DNA of 64,000 bases, taken from contig OX638377.1 in NCBI GenBank assembly GCA_951813615.1, positions 2,976,001 to 3,040,000 of the forward strand, in the 5' to 3' direction. The DNA comes from an uncultured Latescibacterota bacterium. Its GTDB lineage: Bacteria; Latescibacterota; UBA2968; UBA8231. This document shows positions 54,493 through 62,391 of this stretch, piece after piece (positions within the stretch are counted from its first letter, which is position 1; the number at the start of each line of letters is the position of its first letter). The position numbers were made by a program, and so were the translations under genes. The notes under the pieces were generated by a model. It was not told where the DNA came from. It worked only from the letters and a program-made list of their open reading frames with translations, and searched no databases.

Positions 54493-55233
54493 TCAAGCCT
54501 CCCAGGGGCGGATCAGTTCGCGCAGCCGGCGCGGGGCTTCGCTGGGCAGCGGCTGGCCTGTGTACTTGGGCAAGAGTGCGCGAAAGCCGACGCTGATCCA
54601 CAAAGCCCAAGCCGCCAAGCCACCGCAGAACAGCCCCAACCCAGAAGCGACGCCAAGGCCCAAAGCCAAGCCGGCGGTAAGCAGAAAAATCAGCGAGAGC
54701 TTCACATTATCAACCGACAGGAGAAAGCTGTAGCGCACCGTGGACCACACCGACCCCTCTTGGGTGACCAACACCGGAAAAACATACACCGCCACCATGC
54801 CTACCAGTAGCAGGAACCAGACCATCAGTCCACCCAAAAACACCCCCAACCAGCCGCCGATCTGCTGATAAAAAAACACGTTGACCAGCACCAGCGCGAC
54901 CGCGGCGACCATCAGCAACCCCAGCACGAAGGCGCGCCAAAAAAGCGCGCGGCCAGCCGCCCAGAACTCCCGCAGGCCAAAGTCCCTGCCCTGTGCCCAA
55001 GCGGCTCCAGCGGCGAAGAGCATCGCCGTGGCCGGCGCGCTCAATAGCAGGGTACCGGCTAAGACGGCAGTTCCCACCAGACCCACTCCACCCAGCCCAA
55101 ACCCTATTTGCAACAGCGCGTACGCCCCTGCAATCCAAGGCAGACTCAACGCGCTCCACAGCAAGTTGTAACCCACCAGACTGCCCAGGCGGTCGTACGC
55201 CGTCCACAAAAAGCGTCGCAGGTTTTCGCTCAA
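54493..55233 (-). CDS. YesL/DUF624-like polytopic membrane protein
   Basis: A 246-residue membrane protein with about five to six hydrophobic segments. The N-terminus LWTAYDRLGSLVGYNLLWSA followed by LPWIAGAYALLQ, an internal loop ...QGRDFGLREFWAAG, and YSFLLSVDNVKLSLI resemble the DUF624/YesL family, often found near sugar transport genes in other bacteria. Function unknown. Its ATG overlaps the stop of the M20 peptidase gene by 4 bases (ATGA). There are no obvious catalytic residues. Confidence 0.66.
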   Translation of the reverse strand: MSENLRRFLWTAYDRLGSLVGYNLLWSALSLPWIAGAYALLQIGFGLGGVGLVGTAVLAGTLLLSAPATAMLFAAGAAWAQGRDFGLREFWAAGRALFWRAFVLGLLMVAAVALVLVNVFFYQQIGGWLGVFLGGLMVWFLLLVGMVAVYVFPVLVTQEGSVWSTVRYSFLLSVDNVKLSLIFLLTAGLALGLGVASGLGLFCGGLAAWALWISVGFRALLPKYTGQPLPSEAPRRLRELIRPWEA

Positions 55234-56513
55234 TGGGCCTCCAAACCGCGCAGCATAAACTCGGCGTACGTGCGCGCCGTCAACACCAAGTCGCGCACCC
55301 GCACGCGCTCATCCACTCCGTGAATGCGCTCGCCCTTTACCCCATAGCCAATGCCGGGCAGGCCACCCTCAATCGCAAAGTAGTGCAGGTCTGTAAAGCC
55401 AGAACTGAGCCGGTAGCTAGCAGCGCGGCGACGCACGGCTTGCACGGCCTGTGCAAAAGCCTGGGGCAGCGCGTGCTCGGCATCGACGACGCAAGGTTCA
55501 ATCCGCAACGGCGCTGCCACTCGGCAGGGTGGCGCGGCGGCCCGCTCCACAGCGCGTCTCAACTCGCGCTCGACTGCCGTGAGTTGCTCTCCGGGCACTA
55601 ACCGGCGGTCGAGCGAAAACCGGGCGTGGGCAGGCACTGTGTTGATTTTATCGCCTTCTCCGCCCGCGAACGTGCCGCCGATGTTGAGCGTGGGGTTGCG
55701 CGACCGACCGTCAAAATCCACGTAGAGGCGCTGGGACGCATTCAGTTTCTTTTTGTAGGCTTGCAACTTCTGCACTACGCTGGCCATGGCTTCAAAGGCG
55801 TTGACCCCCTGTTCCGGGCTAGAAGCGTGAGCCGCCTTGCCCGTCAGCTCGACCTCTAACCACAGCACGCCATTGTGACCGCAGCCGACCTGCGTCCCGG
55901 CCGCTCCCTCGCAGACGACCGCAAAATCGGCGTTCACCAGCCCCTTATTTACGATCCATCCCGCGCCCAATTGGCCGCCGGTCTCCTCGTCGGCCGTAAA
56001 CGAACACTCGATGTTGAAAGCCGGCTCAGCACCCGTTTCCTTGAGCGCCTCCACGGCCATCAGCAACGCGGCAATTGCCCCTTTCATATCCCCGGAGCCT
56101 CGGCCGTAGAGCGCATCGCCGGCCAGCCCCGGCTCAAAAGGATCGCCGAACCTCCACTGCCCGGCGCAGGGCACCACGTCGTAGTGGGCGTTGAAATGCA
56201 CGGTCTGCGACCGACCGGCATCCCACCGAGCAATCAGATTGTAGCGCGGGAACTCGGCCGAGCCGAGCACGCGGCGCACCTCTTGGTCCGGGACGCGGTG
56301 GACTTTGGCTTGCAGACCCAAGCCTTGGCAGCGCTCCAAGAGCGCGTCGGTCATCGCTCGGTAGTTCCGCCCCGGCGGATTGGTGGTATCCACGCGCACG
56401 AGCGTCTGCACGCTGCCGAGCAACTCCTCTTGGTGCTTGCCGATGTATTGATGAACCCTAGCCTTCACGCGTGATTTGCTCAGAACGTGGTCTCCTTGGT
56501 CGTTATGGGGCAC
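55230..56513 (-). CDS. M20-family metallopeptidase (ArgE/DapE-like)
   Basis: A protein of about 412-427 residues with the M20 signature: HFNAHYDVVPCAGQW (metal-binding His and the following catalytic Asp), YGRGSGDMKGAIAALL, FTADEETGG (catalytic Glu), a dimerisation-domain glycine-rich region (GTQVGCGHNG, GKAAHASSPEQGVNAFEAMA) and SSGFTDLHYFA near the C-terminus. It probably deacylates or hydrolyses N-acyl amino acids or dipeptides in the cytoplasm. The start is uncertain: GTG 56513 (inside the PhyH-HEAT gene) or GTG 56468; neither has a clear ribosome site at the right distance. Operon with the YesL-like gene and nnr downstream. Confidence 0.86.
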   Translation of the reverse strand: MPHNDQGDHVLSKSRVKARVHQYIGKHQEELLGSVQTLVRVDTTNPPGRNYRAMTDALLERCQGLGLQAKVHRVPDQEVRRVLGSAEFPRYNLIARWDAGRSQTVHFNAHYDVVPCAGQWRFGDPFEPGLAGDALYGRGSGDMKGAIAALLMAVEALKETGAEPAFNIECSFTADEETGGQLGAGWIVNKGLVNADFAVVCEGAAGTQVGCGHNGVLWLEVELTGKAAHASSPEQGVNAFEAMASVVQKLQAYKKKLNASQRLYVDFDGRSRNPTLNIGGTFAGGEGDKINTVPAHARFSLDRRLVPGEQLTAVERELRRAVERAAAPPCRVAAPLRIEPCVVDAEHALPQAFAQAVQAVRRRAASYRLSSGFTDLHYFAIEGGLPGIGYGVKGERIHGVDERVRVRDLVLTARTYAEFMLRGLEAH

Positions 56514-57961
56514 CAGCGCGCCGCGGTCAAATGGTGCAGCAAAACGCCTTGGGCCTCGGGCGTGCCAATCTGTTGCAGGGCCGCCGTGCTGTGCCCTTGG
56601 ACGTAGCGATTCTCGTCGCTGAGAGCCACGGCCAATGCGTCTGTAGCCGCCGCGGCCGTCGGGCCGAAGTGGGCCAGCGCGTACGCGGCGTTGAAGCGCA
56701 CCTGATCGTCCTCGTCCGCCAGCAGCGCAGCCAACGCGGGCACAGACGCATCTGGATTCAGCTCAATGGTTCCGAGAGCCTCGGCCACGTTGCGCCGCAC
56801 CCATGTGTCCGGATCGTCGTTCAGTGCGCTCAGGGCTACCGCAGCCGCAGTACCTGCCCGCGCTCCCATGTCACCCAGCGCGTACGCGGCAAAACCCCGC
56901 ACGTGGGCGCGCTCATCGCCGAGGGCCGCAACCAAGGCGTCCACAGCTTCCTCCCCCACCGCACCGAGCGCATACGCCGCGTGCTCGCGCACGGGTTCGC
57001 GCTCGTCGTCTAAGGCTGCAATCAACGGGCCTATTGCGGCCGCACCCACTCCAGCCAGTGCATACGCGGCATTGAGGCGCACCGGCTCGGCCTCGTCGCC
57101 CAGTGCGCCGAGCAGAGCGTCCAGTGCGGGAGCGGCCTTCTCCCCCAATCTGCCGAGGGCATCGGTCGCGGCCAAGCGCTGTTCCAACGTTCCGTTAAGA
57201 GACTCGATCAGTTGCTCAATTTGCCCGTCGGCCTCGGCGCGATTTTGGGCTCCCGCGTGCCAATCCCATATCCGCGACCACACGACGCGATGCTTGCTAG
57301 AGGGCACTGAACCATTGGCCGGCCACCCCGGGGCTTGGATGTTCCAAGTGGGCTGAGTCGGCTCGCTGAGGCGGGTAAATTGGAACTTCATCATGTAGCG
57401 GTTGGCTTCCGTGCTGTTGGGCATGGCCCGGTGCCACAAGTCAAAATGCACCAAGGTACAGGTGCCAGCCTCGCCGAGGACCGGCAAGTGCCGCTCGTCC
57501 TGCTCGTCGTCTGCGCGGCCGTTGTAGTAGTGCGTGCCGGGCATAACCGCGGTGGGGCCGTTTTCCAAGGTGACGTCTTGCGGGTAGTAGAAGATCATCA
57601 CCCAGCGATTGCGGTGATAGCGCACCTTGCGATAGCCCCAATAGCTGTCCTTGTGCCAGCCACCGCCCTCACTGCCGGCCCGATTGATGTGGCAGTGGCG
57701 GTGGGCGTGCATGACATAATCCTCCCCCACCACCGAAGTGAGGGCACCGCGCACGACCGGATCGTCAAAGACCTGCTGCAACGCCGGGATGCGAGGCAGG
57801 ATGTTGTTGCCGGGATTGCCCTCCTTGGCAAAGACCTCTTCGGTGCGTTGATAGACGTCTTGGTGGAGGGAGGCGGGCAGCGAGGATTTGAGCGTGAGAT
57901 AGCCCTCGGCTATGAACTGCTGCATCTCCTCGTCGCCGAGGAGGTACTGAGGGTCTAACAT
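56480..57961 (-). CDS. Phytanoyl-CoA dioxygenase-like protein fused to HEAT repeats
   Basis: A 493-residue protein. Residues 1-215 form a PhyH-type Fe(II)/2-oxoglutarate dioxygenase: HKD at 103-105, the distal His in HFDLWHRAMPNS (177), and Arg near 188 (NRYMMKFQF), i.e. a complete HxD...H...R set. Residues about 245-480 form a HEAT solenoid with about eight units (ATDALGRLGEKAAPALDALL, EHAAYALGAVGEEAVDALVA, FNAAYALAHFGPTAAAATDA). The enzyme likely hydroxylates a small molecule or a protein bound through the HEAT part. AGGAGA stands 7 bases before the ATG. The M20 gene overlaps its 3' end. The substrate is not predictable. Confidence 0.82.
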   Translation of the reverse strand: MLDPQYLLGDEEMQQFIAEGYLTLKSSLPASLHQDVYQRTEEVFAKEGNPGNNILPRIPALQQVFDDPVVRGALTSVVGEDYVMHAHRHCHINRAGSEGGGWHKDSYWGYRKVRYHRNRWVMIFYYPQDVTLENGPTAVMPGTHYYNGRADDEQDERHLPVLGEAGTCTLVHFDLWHRAMPNSTEANRYMMKFQFTRLSEPTQPTWNIQAPGWPANGSVPSSKHRVVWSRIWDWHAGAQNRAEADGQIEQLIESLNGTLEQRLAATDALGRLGEKAAPALDALLGALGDEAEPVRLNAAYALAGVGAAAIGPLIAALDDEREPVREHAAYALGAVGEEAVDALVAALGDERAHVRGFAAYALGDMGARAGTAAAVALSALNDDPDTWVRRNVAEALGTIELNPDASVPALAALLADEDDQVRFNAAYALAHFGPTAAAATDALAVALSDENRYVQGHSTAALQQIGTPEAQGVLLHHLTAARWCPITTKETTF

Positions 57962-58036
57962 GACAAGTCTCCTGAGTTATGGAAGCAAAGGCGAGTTCGA
58001 TCAAAAAAGTATCGCTGGAGGCCGAGTTGGGCAATC

Positions 58037-58624
58037 CTAAGATATGGGCCGCGCGGTCCCCCACTGAGACAGCTTATCCAACAGGCGGCGCAGCGCCGCC
58101 TCTGGCGTCATCTCGTCCATATCCAATGTTACATGGGCTTGGTCAAAGCCACCTTGGCGCTCGGCCAACAGCGGCCGGAGTTCCGCCGTACTTTCGGGCG
58201 GTTGCAGCAGCAGCGGATGCGACCCTACGGCTTGGTGGCGCAGCTTCCAATAGGTGCTAGCCAGCGATAACTTGAGATACACCAGCGTCGCTTTGTCCAG
58301 CACCTGCCGCAGGTTGGCCTCTTTGATCAGCGCCCCATCGCCCAAGACGACGATGCCGGGCGGACGAGTGGTCAGCGCTTGGGCGAGAAAGCGGTCTTCT
58401 AATTGGCGCAGCGCCTCTATGCCCTGCGTCTGCACGAGGGAAATCAAGGACTGGCCGGCCTCGTGTTCGATCCAGCGATCTACTTCAATGAGAGGCAAGC
58501 CGCTCAAGGCGGCCAAGTCGCGGCCTAAGCCGTGCTGGTCAACGCCGAGGGAGCCGATGAGGGCAATCGGACGCTGCAACAGGACCAAGGGGCCATATTC
58601 GTAGTAATTCGACAAGGAGCTCAT
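58037..58624 (-). CDS. Degenerate shikimate-kinase-like protein lacking the P-loop lysine
   Basis: A 195-residue protein aligning with shikimate kinase over its length: IALIGSLGVDQHGLGRDLA at the P-loop position, then LPLIEVDRWIEHEAGQS, LRQLEDRFLAQAL, GIVVLGDGALI and ATLVYLKLSLASTYWKLRHQ. The Walker A residues GAGKST are replaced by GVDQHG, so the catalytic Lys and Ser/Thr are gone; the glycine-rich strand and the HPLLL position are altered too. It is probably not an active kinase but could bind a ligand or be a diverged paralogue. I start at the ATG at 58624; a TTG at 58651 is also possible. It is transcribed divergently from the Rieske genes. Confidence 0.72.
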   Translation of the reverse strand: MSSLSNYYEYGPLVLLQRPIALIGSLGVDQHGLGRDLAALSGLPLIEVDRWIEHEAGQSLISLVQTQGIEALRQLEDRFLAQALTTRPPGIVVLGDGALIKEANLRQVLDKATLVYLKLSLASTYWKLRHQAVGSHPLLLQPPESTAELRPLLAERQGGFDQAHVTLDMDEMTPEAALRRLLDKLSQWGTARPIS

Positions 58625-58749
58625 TATCCCACTTTCATAGATACGTTCCAATTAAACCGGGAATCTTTGCTATATCAAGGCCGGAGCGGACGTCTAGCCA
58701 TTGCCGCGACAACGGCTATATACAAACTGTTCCCTTTGCGTTTAGCCTC

Positions 58750-58778
58750 TTGACAACTAAACATTTGTTCAGTATTAT
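58750..58778 (+). promoter_or_regulatory. Near-consensus sigma70 promoter of the Rieske operon
   Basis: TTGACA (58750-58755), 17 bases, TATTAT (58773-58778): a perfect -35 and a five-of-six -10 in an AT-rich stretch. Transcription would start near 58785, about 49 bases before the ATG. It is the clearest promoter in the window. Confidence 0.85.
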
Positions 58779-58833
58779 TGAAACCGGCTAAAGCAAACGC
58801 TTATCCCCAATCTGCCCCTATACAGGAGGTGTC

Positions 58834-60564
58834 ATGTCCGCACAGAAAACGCAATGGGTAAACGCCGCTCCGCTCGAATCCGTGCCGCCGGGCCAAGCCC
58901 GGGCAGTGCGGTTGGGCCGCGAGCGCAGCATTGCTTTGTTCAACGAGGGAGACAAAATCTACGCGACCGACAACCAATGCCCCCACATGGGATATCCGCT
59001 GGTGCGCGGCGTGGTGCGGCACGGCGTACTCACCTGCGACTGGCACGGCCGCAGCTTCGACTTGGAGGGCGGCGGTTGTTTCAATCGCGAGTGCGACAAT
59101 TTGCAGACTTTTGCCGTGGAGGTGCGCGGCCCCGACATCTGGGTCGAGGTACCCGAGCCAAGCTACCGGCGGCGCGAGGAACACCTGAGCCTCTTGTGGG
59201 AGGGCCTGTTGAGTTGCGACCGCTGGACCCAATCCAAGGCCATCGCCCTGCTGTTGCGCGGCGACGTGCCCCAAGACGACATAGTGGAGTTGGTCGTGCG
59301 CCACCTAGGCCGCCACATCGCCAGTTCCCACGAGGCAGAGGGAGGCCAAGACGTGGTACTCCTGCTGGCCGGCCTCCAAGTGGCGCGGCGCTACGAAGGC
59401 GAGGACCGCCTGATCGCCCTGACTACGGCGGCCGGAGCTGCGGCCGGCGAAGCTGCCGAGCGATTGGATGTGGTCCCCCTGCCCGATCCGGTGGAATGGG
59501 ATTCTATTGAGCGTTGGGTGCGCGCTTTTTCCCGCGATGGCCAAGCCGGGCGCATTGAGCGCTGCCTGTTCACCGCGGGCCACGCGGGATATCAAGAGAA
59601 CATTCTCCCCCTGCTCTTCGACTGTGCGACAACCCCCTATTTTCTCGGCTTTGCCGACCATATCATCTGGCTAGCCCATTTGGCTCGGGTGCAGGAAGAA
59701 TTCGGCTGGGATCGGGCTGGGGAGTTGGTTTTCAACTTGGGGGCCAAGCTAGTGGGTCGGGGTCGCGGCGAGCCCGAGCGCTTCCGCAGAGACGCCATTG
59801 CCCTCATGGGCGACATGGAACTGGTCTTAGCTCAAGCCCAAGCCGGCGACTTAGAGGTCCCCTACGACGAAGACGGCTTGGCCGAGGCTCTAGTGAGCGC
59901 CGATTTGGAGACCGCTTTTGGAGCCTTGACCCAGCAGCTAGAGGCCGGAGTCAGTATTGACCGCCTCATCGACACCTGCCTGTTGCTAGCGGCCGACCGC
60001 ATGGCCCGGGTGCCGGTGAACGTGGAGGCGGGCTGGCCCTGCCTCACCCGGGAATTCAACTTGGCTGCTTCCCTGCGCACAGTGCGGTATTACGGAGGTC
60101 CCACAGCCGCGGCCCGAGGGCTGGTCCACGCAGCGTGGCAGTTCTTCGACGACCGCTGGCTCAACATTCCCTACCGCCCCCTGAGTGAGCCTTTGACCAC
60201 CTCGGCGACCGCCGAGTATCCGGCGTCCATTGTGGAGGCCATCCAGACGCTCAATGTCCAAGAGGTAGGCCCCCGCGTCTTGGCCTATGGACTAGCTGGC
60301 CACCCCGGGGAGCCCCTGATAGAAGCTATGGGCCGGGCCATCCTATGGGACGACACAGCCCATCAGCTACTCCCCGCGCTGGGAACTGTTTTCTCAGAGT
60401 GGGAGCGTTTTGCTAAAAGCGACCATCCGGCCCGGCTGCAGATCTTGGCGGGCCTGGCCCGCTTTGCCACAGATGTGCGCACCAACAAAGACAGCGGCTC
60501 GGCCACGCACGCAGCCCTGCGCTTTGCCCAAGGTCACACAGCCGTAGATATCTTTGAGGACTAA
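58834..60564 (+). CDS. Rieske 2Fe-2S protein with large C-terminal helical domain, copy 1
   Basis: A 576-residue protein. Residues 5-110 form a NirD-like Rieske domain with cluster ligands C49, H51 (NQCPHMGYPL) and C68, H71 (LTCDWHGRSF). The remaining 460 residues are mainly helical and match no family I recognise; conserved points shared with copy 2 are the NLGAKLVGR/NLAAKMLGR region, LLAADRMARVPVN, and HAAWQFFDDRWLNI. It has no signal peptide, so it is cytoplasmic. AGGAGG lies 4 bases before the ATG. A role as a redox enzyme or electron carrier with a fused catalytic or binding partner is inferred. It is first gene of a two-gene operon behind a strong promoter. Confidence 0.8.
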   Translation: MSAQKTQWVNAAPLESVPPGQARAVRLGRERSIALFNEGDKIYATDNQCPHMGYPLVRGVVRHGVLTCDWHGRSFDLEGGGCFNRECDNLQTFAVEVRGPDIWVEVPEPSYRRREEHLSLLWEGLLSCDRWTQSKAIALLLRGDVPQDDIVELVVRHLGRHIASSHEAEGGQDVVLLLAGLQVARRYEGEDRLIALTTAAGAAAGEAAERLDVVPLPDPVEWDSIERWVRAFSRDGQAGRIERCLFTAGHAGYQENILPLLFDCATTPYFLGFADHIIWLAHLARVQEEFGWDRAGELVFNLGAKLVGRGRGEPERFRRDAIALMGDMELVLAQAQAGDLEVPYDEDGLAEALVSADLETAFGALTQQLEAGVSIDRLIDTCLLLAADRMARVPVNVEAGWPCLTREFNLAASLRTVRYYGGPTAAARGLVHAAWQFFDDRWLNIPYRPLSEPLTTSATAEYPASIVEAIQTLNVQEVGPRVLAYGLAGHPGEPLIEAMGRAILWDDTAHQLLPALGTVFSEWERFAKSDHPARLQILAGLARFATDVRTNKDSGSATHAALRFAQGHTAVDIFED

Positions 60565-60568
60565 GGAG
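60563..60568 (+). promoter_or_regulatory. Ribosome binding site fixing the start of Rieske copy 2
   Basis: AAGGAG overlapping the stop codon of copy 1 (TAAGGAG), 6 bases before the ATG at 60575. It rules out the in-frame TTG at 60554. Confidence 0.8.
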
Positions 60569-60574
60569 AAAACC

Positions 60575-62302
60575 ATGTCCGAACAAAAGAATACTTTTGT
60601 ACCAGTAGCCCGCGCCGACGAGGTGGAGGAAGGACGGCCCAAGGCAGTGCGGATCGAGGGCCACAGCGTAGCTCTCTTCCGCCACCAAGGCACCCTATAT
60701 GCTACAGACAACCAATGTCCACACATGGGATACCCCCTCACCCGAGGCCGAGTGCGCAATGGCGTACTCACCTGCGACTGGCACGGCTGGAGCTACGATA
60801 TGCGAGGCGGCGGCTGTTTCACCGGGGGCTGCGACGATCTGGACACCTATCCGGTAGAAGAGCGCGACGGCCAAGTATTCATCGATGTGGCCGGAGCCAA
60901 CTCCAAACGCGGCGACGCCCACTTCCTGCTCCTGAAGGAAGGACTGCTCAGCGGCGACAACTGGACCTTGTCCAAAGCCATCGCCATTCTGCTGGCCCGG
61001 GGAGTCTCCGAGGATGAGACCCTAAATCTGCTGGTCGAGCACATGGGCCGCTTCATCGCCACCGAGCAAGGCCCCGACGGAGGCCGCGATGTCGCCTTGT
61101 TGGTCAACGGCGTGAAGGTGGCCCGCCTGTACGAGCCGGCCGACCGCCTCATCCCGCTCATGATGGCGGCTTCGGGAGCCGCGGGCCGGGCCGGAGACCG
61201 CCCCCAGATTCATCCGCTGCCACAGCCGGTTGACTGGAACAAACTAGCCCGCTGGACCCGCGTCTTCAGCGCCGACAAGACCTGGGAGGGCATTGAGAAA
61301 TGCCTAGTGACCGCGCGGCATTTGGGCGACTGCGACGACCGCATTGTGCCGCTGTTGTACGAGTGCGCGGTCGAGCCTTATCTACTCGGCATGACCGAAA
61401 CGCTGATCCACTTGGGCTATCTAGCCGAGTTGCTGGAGGAATTCGGCTGGGACCGCTCCCAACTCTTGGTGTGCAATCTGGCCGCCAAAATGCTGGGCCG
61501 CAATCGGCCGGCCCCGCAAGAGGCCCGGCGGGAGGCCATAGACTTGTTCGCCGAGGTGGAACCCGTGATCGCCCAGTACACATCCGGTTTGGGGGATTTC
61601 GACTCGGATCTGCTGGCCACCGGCTTGGTCAGCGGCGATATAGAAGAGACCTTTGGCGCAGTGACCCGAGTGCTAAAAGCGGGAGCCGATATTGAGCAAG
61701 TAGTCTCCACCATGGTGCTGTTAGCAGCCGACCGCATGGCTCGCACGCCGGTGAATATGAGCCCCGGTTGGTTCGATTTGAACCACGAAATGCTCCTAGC
61801 CGCGTCTGTGCGCACGACCCGGCGCTTCGCCGGTGACCAGGTCGCGGCCCGAGCCCTATACCACGCTGCTTGGCAATTCTTCGAAAACCGCTGGCTCAAC
61901 ATCGCGCCTCGGCCTCTGAGAGCACATCCGGCCCCAGAAGAGGCGTCCACTGGCCAAGACGAGACTCTAGCCGAGGTAATCGAGGCGATTGAGACCATCC
62001 AGATCCGCGAGGTGGGCCGCTTGGTGCGCGAGTACTTGCACCGAGGCTTTGACGGAGACTGTCTGCTCCGCGAATTGGGCCAGACCATCCTCAAAGACGA
62101 TAATGGCTGGCATTTGCTACACGGCTTGCGCACGGTCAGCGAGGAGTGGAGCCGTTGCGCCGGTCATCCGGCGCGGGGACAGTTGCTGGTGGGGCTAGCC
62201 CGTTGGGCTACGGATGTGCGGCGTAATACGGGCAGTCAGTTAGCAGTACAAACGGCACAGCGCTTTGCCCGCGGTGAAACCGCAGTGGAGCTGTACGAGT
62301 AG
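60575..62302 (+). CDS. Rieske 2Fe-2S protein with large C-terminal helical domain, copy 2
   Basis: A 575-residue paralogue of the preceding gene, colinear along its whole length. Rieske ligands are C48, H50 (NQCPHMGYPL) and C67, H70 (LTCDWHGWSY). The long C-terminal part repeats the copy 1 blocks: NWTLSKAIAILLARG, EFGWDRSQLLVCNLAAKMLG, LLAADRMARTPVNMSPGW and HAAWQFFENRWLNIAPRPL, ending RFARGETAVELYE. Both copies keep every Rieske ligand, so this is not a decaying duplicate; the two may form a heteromer or act on different substrates. The stop of copy 1 is 10 bases upstream, showing co-translation. Cytoplasmic; function unknown. Confidence 0.8.
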   Translation: MSEQKNTFVPVARADEVEEGRPKAVRIEGHSVALFRHQGTLYATDNQCPHMGYPLTRGRVRNGVLTCDWHGWSYDMRGGGCFTGGCDDLDTYPVEERDGQVFIDVAGANSKRGDAHFLLLKEGLLSGDNWTLSKAIAILLARGVSEDETLNLLVEHMGRFIATEQGPDGGRDVALLVNGVKVARLYEPADRLIPLMMAASGAAGRAGDRPQIHPLPQPVDWNKLARWTRVFSADKTWEGIEKCLVTARHLGDCDDRIVPLLYECAVEPYLLGMTETLIHLGYLAELLEEFGWDRSQLLVCNLAAKMLGRNRPAPQEARREAIDLFAEVEPVIAQYTSGLGDFDSDLLATGLVSGDIEETFGAVTRVLKAGADIEQVVSTMVLLAADRMARTPVNMSPGWFDLNHEMLLAASVRTTRRFAGDQVAARALYHAAWQFFENRWLNIAPRPLRAHPAPEEASTGQDETLAEVIEAIETIQIREVGRLVREYLHRGFDGDCLLRELGQTILKDDNGWHLLHGLRTVSEEWSRCAGHPARGQLLVGLARWATDVRRNTGSQLAVQTAQRFARGETAVELYE

Positions 62303-62391
62303 CGGAGTAGTGGGGACGAGGAACAAACTTAGTAGTGAGAAGCCGCCTTAAAGTTTCCGCTGGACGTACAGCCGACGGCGGATCGCAGAAG

